A stretch of DNA of 64,000 bases, from the NCBI GenBank assembly GCA_024628785.1, contig CP102404.1:496001-560000 (forward strand). The letters are read 5' to 3'. Below, piece after piece: positions 60,701 to 64,000 of this stretch. Each line of letters opens with the position of its first letter. Within the stretch, counting starts at the first letter, position 1. The DNA is from Fusobacteria bacterium ZRK30. GTDB taxonomy: Bacteria; Fusobacteriota; Fusobacteriia; Fusobacteriales; Fusobacteriaceae. The notes under the pieces are model-generated. The model was not told the DNA's origin. It saw only the letters and a program-made list of their open reading frames with translations, and did no database searches. Both the position numbers and the translations under genes were made by a program.

Positions 60701-62412
60701 ATATGATGCCTCCTGGATTTAAATATGCTGAAGGATCTGGAAAAGTAGATGGAAATGATGCTGATGAAGATCTTAGAGGGAGAACTATTTATTTCAATAA
60801 TTTAGAGCTTGTAGGAGATAAAAAAATTGAAATAACTTATATTTTGAGGGTTGGAACTGGAGTTAAACCTGGCTCTTATAAAAATAAAGCATGGATAGAA
60901 AATACTTCTGGAAAGAACCTGTCTAACATCGGGGAAGCCAGTGTGGAAGTTATAAATGATCCATTATTTAATAGTACAGTAATAATAGGAAAAGTTTTCC
61001 ATGACAGAGACAATGATGGTTGGCAGGACGATGCCAATGCTTATGATATCAGAGTGCAGACCCTTTCTTCTCAAAACAACTACTTAGATGGTTTTGTAAA
61101 AAAAGGGGATGAAGAATGGAGAATCTCTTCAGAGTCTAAAGAATTACTCTTAGGAAACCTTGATGGAAGGGGAGATGAGAGTGAAAGATCTCAAAAGGTG
61201 ATTTTAAGAAGAAGAATAAAAGATCCTAAAAAAATAGGAGATATCCTGATTAAATCCAAAGAAGGATCAAATATCACTTTAAAATCTACAGGTGAAATTC
61301 TAAGAAACCATAGTGGAAATAGAAATCTGACAGGGGTTGATTTAAAAGTAGTCAGAAGAGTAATAAAAGATCCTAAATACAGGGAAGAACTAAAGAATGT
61401 TAAGAGTTTAAAAAAAGTAAGGATAGAGAACTTTATAGAGCCTATATATTTTGATTCAGCGTATGCCAATATCAGAGATGGTGAAAATGAAAAATTAAAA
61501 CAGTATCTGGAAAAATTGAGGGATAAAAAAAATCTTAAATTAGTAATTGTAGGTTATACAGACTCTCAAAGACCTTCTAAAAAAGCAAAGTTTAAAAATA
61601 ACCATGAATTGTCCATTGCAAGAGCTAATACTTTAAAAGACTACCTTTCAATGAAGTTAGATCTTTCAGAAGAGATGTTTGTTATAGATGGAAAGGGACC
61701 TAAAAATCCTAAAGGAAGCAATAGAACAAGTACTGGAAGACAGCTTAATAGAAGAACAGAGATAGTTATAGAGTATGATGAGGAAGTTATGAAAAAAATA
61801 CCTTTAAAGGTAGATGAAAGTGACTACTTTGAAGAGATAGAGATAAGAAATGACGGAATTTCAGAAGAGGGAATCCCAGGAGTAAGACTTGCTACAGTAG
61901 AAGGACTAGTAATTGAAACTGACCAATTTGGAAGATATCATGTGGACGGTATAGATGATATACCGGACAGAGGTAAAAACTTTATTATTAAAGTAGACAA
62001 GGTTACTCTTCCTTCAGGGACAGAGTTTACTACAGAAAATCCGAGGGTAAAAACTCTTACTAAGGTCATGGAAAAATTTAACTTTGGGGTAAAAATTCCA
62101 AAGGCAAAGAAAAGAGTTAAAGAAAAAGAGATAAAAGTAAGAGTTGGAAGTGTATTCTTCCTAACAGATAAATGGAATGTAAGAGAGGATCAGATAGATA
62201 ACCTTAAGAAGATATCGAAGCTCCTTACTGAGTATAGGGGTGGAGTTATTGTGGTAGAAGGAAATGCTGACAGCCGGGCATCGAATAAATATAATGAGAT
62301 TTTGGCATTAAAAAGAGCAAAATCTATAGGGAAAGAGTTGGAAAAAATAATGGGGAAAGATATGATTTCTAATGTAAAAATTGTTACAGACCTCTCTGGA
62401 GGTGAAAGATAA
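57790..62412 (+). CDS. Giant lectin/DUF11/OmpA surface protein
   Basis: A 1540-residue exported protein. Signal peptide about 1-19 (MKKIVLLFLLVISMQLWG). Residues 20-285 are an L-type (legume-like) lectin domain with the metal-site segments IGADGMAFIFK and FGVKFDTYTNPYYD. About six DUF11 repeats (290-1060) follow, each with the N-T-G or N-x-S strand pattern. Then come an SdrB-like segment (KVFHDRDNDGWQDD) and two OmpA-like peptidoglycan-binding domains (about 1220-1345 with YFDSAYANI..VGYTDSQ..RANTLKDYL; about 1455-1540 with VRVGSVFFLTDKWNV..VVEGNADSR). It probably links the outer surface to the cell wall and binds carbohydrate. It is preceded by the two riboswitches and overlaps the next gene by one base. 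Confidence 0.9.
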   Translation: MKKIVLLFLLVISMQLWGKEFNGTYSNFLYYKDAMKSGSEVRITPNEGDKKGAVWSRDTFDLNQKFHFEYEIYLGDRKTQDLETYLKENPGKSISPEYVDVNGNIDIGADGMAFIFKSSAYKNDNYGNAGQDIGYGGGNFPLSFGVKFDTYTNPYYDPESTRDSNGIWKMGDIRKDHIAFIAKAKIATNKSYSGIIGGKSQPLEVNEMEDGMWHKVKFEWDPGIVDSSGKRSGSKFTYTFDGYSKTYYGDIVADYLGGDNNVYFGFTSSTGQWMNEHKFRDPKIIGKVDNKLEVKKRVIGKELYELGEIIKYEITIANTGEGVLTDVILKDGKEVNSETQSDVNLDKVHWDQLLKGQVVTTYGYKTVKQEDIDEGSVVRTATGEAKTTNGEILYGAAEATVKTARNEIEVSKVIQSGNGYTKKGDKITYDFIVKNTGNTTLNTVAVSDPKILSGIVLNKTTLASGEMATGSGEYTVTQPDVDAGQIENTATFTGINPNNKIISETSTVTAYATKLDITKKVTDTDLGGKDTAAYGEELTYVIEVTNNSNIDVIGAQVLDDLNTDYFGTDIPTSLTVDGKAPVGDFKTGITLPTMKPNQKVLVEFKVNANYSSSMLPGALIKNTARVGYGGTENPSNEAKLPIQNFTATDLDIKLQVEDLGGDGFEKGDGIVDDGEEAEYTISITNPTSVNAVNVLVSDDYNDLYLYKNDSYKYVSSDAKKLTGEDLKEGIILPEIKAGETIKLKFMVGFSYEGKNVDQDDTIPNEAYLSLQETSPLKKLRRSIAPINKSSNKVVLKVAKPTYTLSKEIRNKNDEFYPGDVVVYDITLENTSSVVGKNIKIEDKVSEIKAFENWTWESGVLKTPESLLKTGLRKDLSENGIELLAGEIKRYTVVGRLKDSLSKGEVKNTVKAGENLELQAEATLKVEDAQIKVTKTAKKKWVSIGDLISYKITVQNLSGNKGTVLKNLSLKDMMPPGFKYAEGSGKVDGNDADEDLRGRTIYFNNLELVGDKKIEITYILRVGTGVKPGSYKNKAWIENTSGKNLSNIGEASVEVINDPLFNSTVIIGKVFHDRDNDGWQDDANAYDIRVQTLSSQNNYLDGFVKKGDEEWRISSESKELLLGNLDGRGDESERSQKVILRRRIKDPKKIGDILIKSKEGSNITLKSTGEILRNHSGNRNLTGVDLKVVRRVIKDPKYREELKNVKSLKKVRIENFIEPIYFDSAYANIRDGENEKLKQYLEKLRDKKNLKLVIVGYTDSQRPSKKAKFKNNHELSIARANTLKDYLSMKLDLSEEMFVIDGKGPKNPKGSNRTSTGRQLNRRTEIVIEYDEEVMKKIPLKVDESDYFEEIEIRNDGISEEGIPGVRLATVEGLVIETDQFGRYHVDGIDDIPDRGKNFIIKVDKVTLPSGTEFTTENPRVKTLTKVMEKFNFGVKIPKAKKRVKEKEIKVRVGSVFFLTDKWNVREDQIDNLKKISKLLTEYRGGVIVVEGNADSRASNKYNEILALKRAKSIGKELEKIMGKDMISNVKIVTDLSGGER

Positions 62413-64000
62413 TGAGTAAAAATAGAATATTTATGACTATTATCTTTCTTATGTTATTGGGAGTAGATGCTTTAGGTGAAAAAGTTGTTTCTACACAGGG
62501 AGATTTTGAGGAATCTCCCGCTGAAAAACAACAGCCATATAGTGTGGAATTAATCTCAAATGGTGAGGAAAAGCCATTGGTTGAAAACAATACTTTTGAA
62601 GGTATGAAGCAGAACAGAAGAACAGATGTGATATACAGAAACAGGATAAAGCTTGAAAATAATAAGGGGCTTTTATGGGCTGTTGTAGATCCGGTGACAA
62701 TATCTCCTAAGCTGAATATTACTTCTGAAAGGGGAGAAATAGTTCCGGGGATGGAAAGCTGGTTTAAAATTTATACTAACTATAGTGAATTTATAAAAAA
62801 ATGGGAAATAGAGATATATAAAAGAGGTGAAGATACACCCTTTGTAAATCTTAATGGAACAGATATTGATTTTTCTAAAAAAATCTTATGGACTCCTCCT
62901 AAGGAATTTTTTCCCGGGGATGAGATCGAATACAGGGTTAAAGTCTGGGATGGTCAGGGTAATTTTGATGAGACTTCATTGAAATCTATGGAAGTTGTTA
63001 CAAAAGAAAGATGGGAAAAGAATACTCCAACAGATGAAAAAGGGAAGAGGAAGAAAGAGGGAGGAGAAATTTATGGTAGAAGTTCCCTCCTCATTCATAA
63101 TATTCCTCTAGATGCTGCCAAGGTAAGGTTTTATGGTCGTGATTTTGATGAAGATATGAAACTTTACTTGGGGAAAAAAGAGATTCCTGTTGATAAATAT
63201 GGGAAATTTGCCTTTGAAGAACATTTTTCACCGGGAACTCATATATTGGATCTTAGAATTATAGAAAAAAAAGAAGTATTTAACTATCCATTGGAAATAG
63301 AGGTCCCTGATAAATATAATTTTATTGTGGGAATTGCCGATGTAAAGAGTGGGAAATATGATGTTTCCGGAAACGATGAGATCCTTTCAAAGGATTATCA
63401 TTACGATGAATCTTTTTATACAGACGGTAGGGTAGCTTTTTATTCTAAAAACAGATATAAAAAGTATCTCCTTACTGCCCATATGGATACCAGAGAGGAA
63501 GAACTGAAAAATATATTCAGCAATTTGGATGAAAGGGATAATAGAAGTGTCTTCAGGGATATGCAGAGGGATATGTATTATACAACTTATGGGGATGAAT
63601 CTACAACTTATAGTGATGTAAATACACAGGGGAAACTTTATTTAAAGTTAGAGTGGGATAAAAATAACTTTATATGGGGGAACTATAATACCGGATTTAC
63701 GGGAACCGAATTTGCCAACTATAATAGAAGTCTTTATGGGGCAAAATTAGATTTGAGAAGCAGAAAAAGTACTTCATGGGGAGAGGATAAAAACAGTTTA
63801 AAAGCCTTTATCTCTCAGCCTGGGACAATATTTGCCCATGATTCATTTTTAGGAACTGGGGGAAGTCTTTACTACCTGAAACATACAGATATGGTAGTAG
63901 GAAGTGAAAAAGTCTGGGTGGAGATAAAAGATAAAAAGACCGGATTAGTAGTGGAAAACCTATACCTTACAGGGGGAGAAGACTATGAAATAGAATATTT
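62412..64000 (+). CDS. Outer-membrane partner protein (partial, runs off the window)
   Basis: The ATG overlaps the previous stop (TAATG), so translation is coupled. At least 529 residues are visible. A signal peptide (MSKNRIFMTIIFLMLLGVDALG) is followed by beta-rich repeats with DUF11/SdrB-like features (PFVNLNGTDIDFSKKILWTP, YRVKVWDGQGNF). From about 330 onward aromatic alternating strands typical of an outer-membrane barrel or surface scaffold appear (FIWGNYNTGFTGTEFANYNR, SLYYLKHTDMVVGSEKVWVE). The last segment is like the repeats that precede barrels in large OmpA-linked surface proteins. Exact family not certain. Confidence 0.8.
   Translation, partial: MSKNRIFMTIIFLMLLGVDALGEKVVSTQGDFEESPAEKQQPYSVELISNGEEKPLVENNTFEGMKQNRRTDVIYRNRIKLENNKGLLWAVVDPVTISPKLNITSERGEIVPGMESWFKIYTNYSEFIKKWEIEIYKRGEDTPFVNLNGTDIDFSKKILWTPPKEFFPGDEIEYRVKVWDGQGNFDETSLKSMEVVTKERWEKNTPTDEKGKRKKEGGEIYGRSSLLIHNIPLDAAKVRFYGRDFDEDMKLYLGKKEIPVDKYGKFAFEEHFSPGTHILDLRIIEKKEVFNYPLEIEVPDKYNFIVGIADVKSGKYDVSGNDEILSKDYHYDESFYTDGRVAFYSKNRYKKYLLTAHMDTREEELKNIFSNLDERDNRSVFRDMQRDMYYTTYGDESTTYSDVNTQGKLYLKLEWDKNNFIWGNYNTGFTGTEFANYNRSLYGAKLDLRSRKSTSWGEDKNSLKAFISQPGTIFAHDSFLGTGGSLYYLKHTDMVVGSEKVWVEIKDKKTGLVVENLYLTGGEDYEIEY

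Noticed and set aside
1-64000. tRNA, rRNA or tmRNA genes
   Set aside because: None of the conserved stretches (T-loop GGTTCGA, 16S/23S cores) was noticed on either strand by eye; a covariance scan would be decisive.

Overview
The window is AT-rich chromosomal DNA from a strictly anaerobic, amino-acid- and peptide-fermenting bacterium. The gene set (flavodiiron protein, HtpG under a CIRCE operator, NusG_II protein, CstA, M42 peptidases, sodium:alanine symporter, large DUF11/OmpA surface proteins with c-di-GMP riboswitches, AGGAGG ribosome sites) fits the Fusobacteriota, probably a marine or aquatic relative of Ilyobacter, Propionigenium or Psychrilyobacter. That placement is inference from gene content. 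No rRNA, tRNA or CRISPR array was seen.

Layout. 1-6.6 kb: a cut OFA-type MFS transporter behind a PadR regulator, then pirin, a GNAT acetyltransferase, rsgA, lgt and a flavodiiron protein. 6.7-15.4 kb: an 8.7 kb accessory element that is the most unusual part of the window. It has an HUH rolling-circle replication initiator, a small candidate ssDNA-binding protein, a block of unrecognised probably structural proteins (one with a nonapeptide-repeat shaft), an M15 endolysin and an IS256/Mutator-like DDE transposase, and is bounded by 37-bp imperfect inverted repeats. It looks like an integrated single-stranded DNA phage of an undescribed type: no Zot-like ATPase as in inoviruses and no recognisable microvirus capsid gene. 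15.4-28 kb: htpG, an oligopeptide-binding lipoprotein with a PuuD-like amidotransferase and an M42 peptidase, pnuC, marC, a DJ-1 protein, PTS EIIA(Glc), and a sulfur/selenium cluster (mnmH, cysE, cysK, a class V aminotransferase).

28-36.3 kb: a decaying island flanked by two direct copies of a roughly 400-bp unit, each encoding a 44-residue membrane-peptide-like protein. Inside lie frameshifted fragments and a dipeptide/oligopeptide ABC operon whose dppF and dppA genes have collapsed into one in-frame chimera. Beyond them are a DUF169 gene and a YitT gene with an internal in-frame deletion. 36.7-44 kb: an iron alcohol dehydrogenase, an ArsA-type ATPase, and a peptide-use operon (binding protein, M42 peptidase, CstA). 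44.4-54.8 kb: two near-twin DeoR regulators bracket an ion-transporter gene paired with a PTS-EIIA/CBS protein, a sugar isomerase-like protein, YitT, an MFS transporter, an IS110 element and a sodium:alanine symporter. 54.9-64 kb: a CDF metal exporter, phosphatidylserine decarboxylase, a NusG_II protein, then two complete tandem c-di-GMP-I riboswitches, each with its own terminator. These precede a 1540-residue lectin/DUF11/OmpA surface protein and a translationally coupled outer-membrane protein that runs off the window.

Taken together the host genes describe import and breakdown of peptides and amino acids. Two orphan binding proteins could in principle serve the DppBCD permease whose own binding protein is broken. 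The surface-protein operon at the right edge is under c-di-GMP control.
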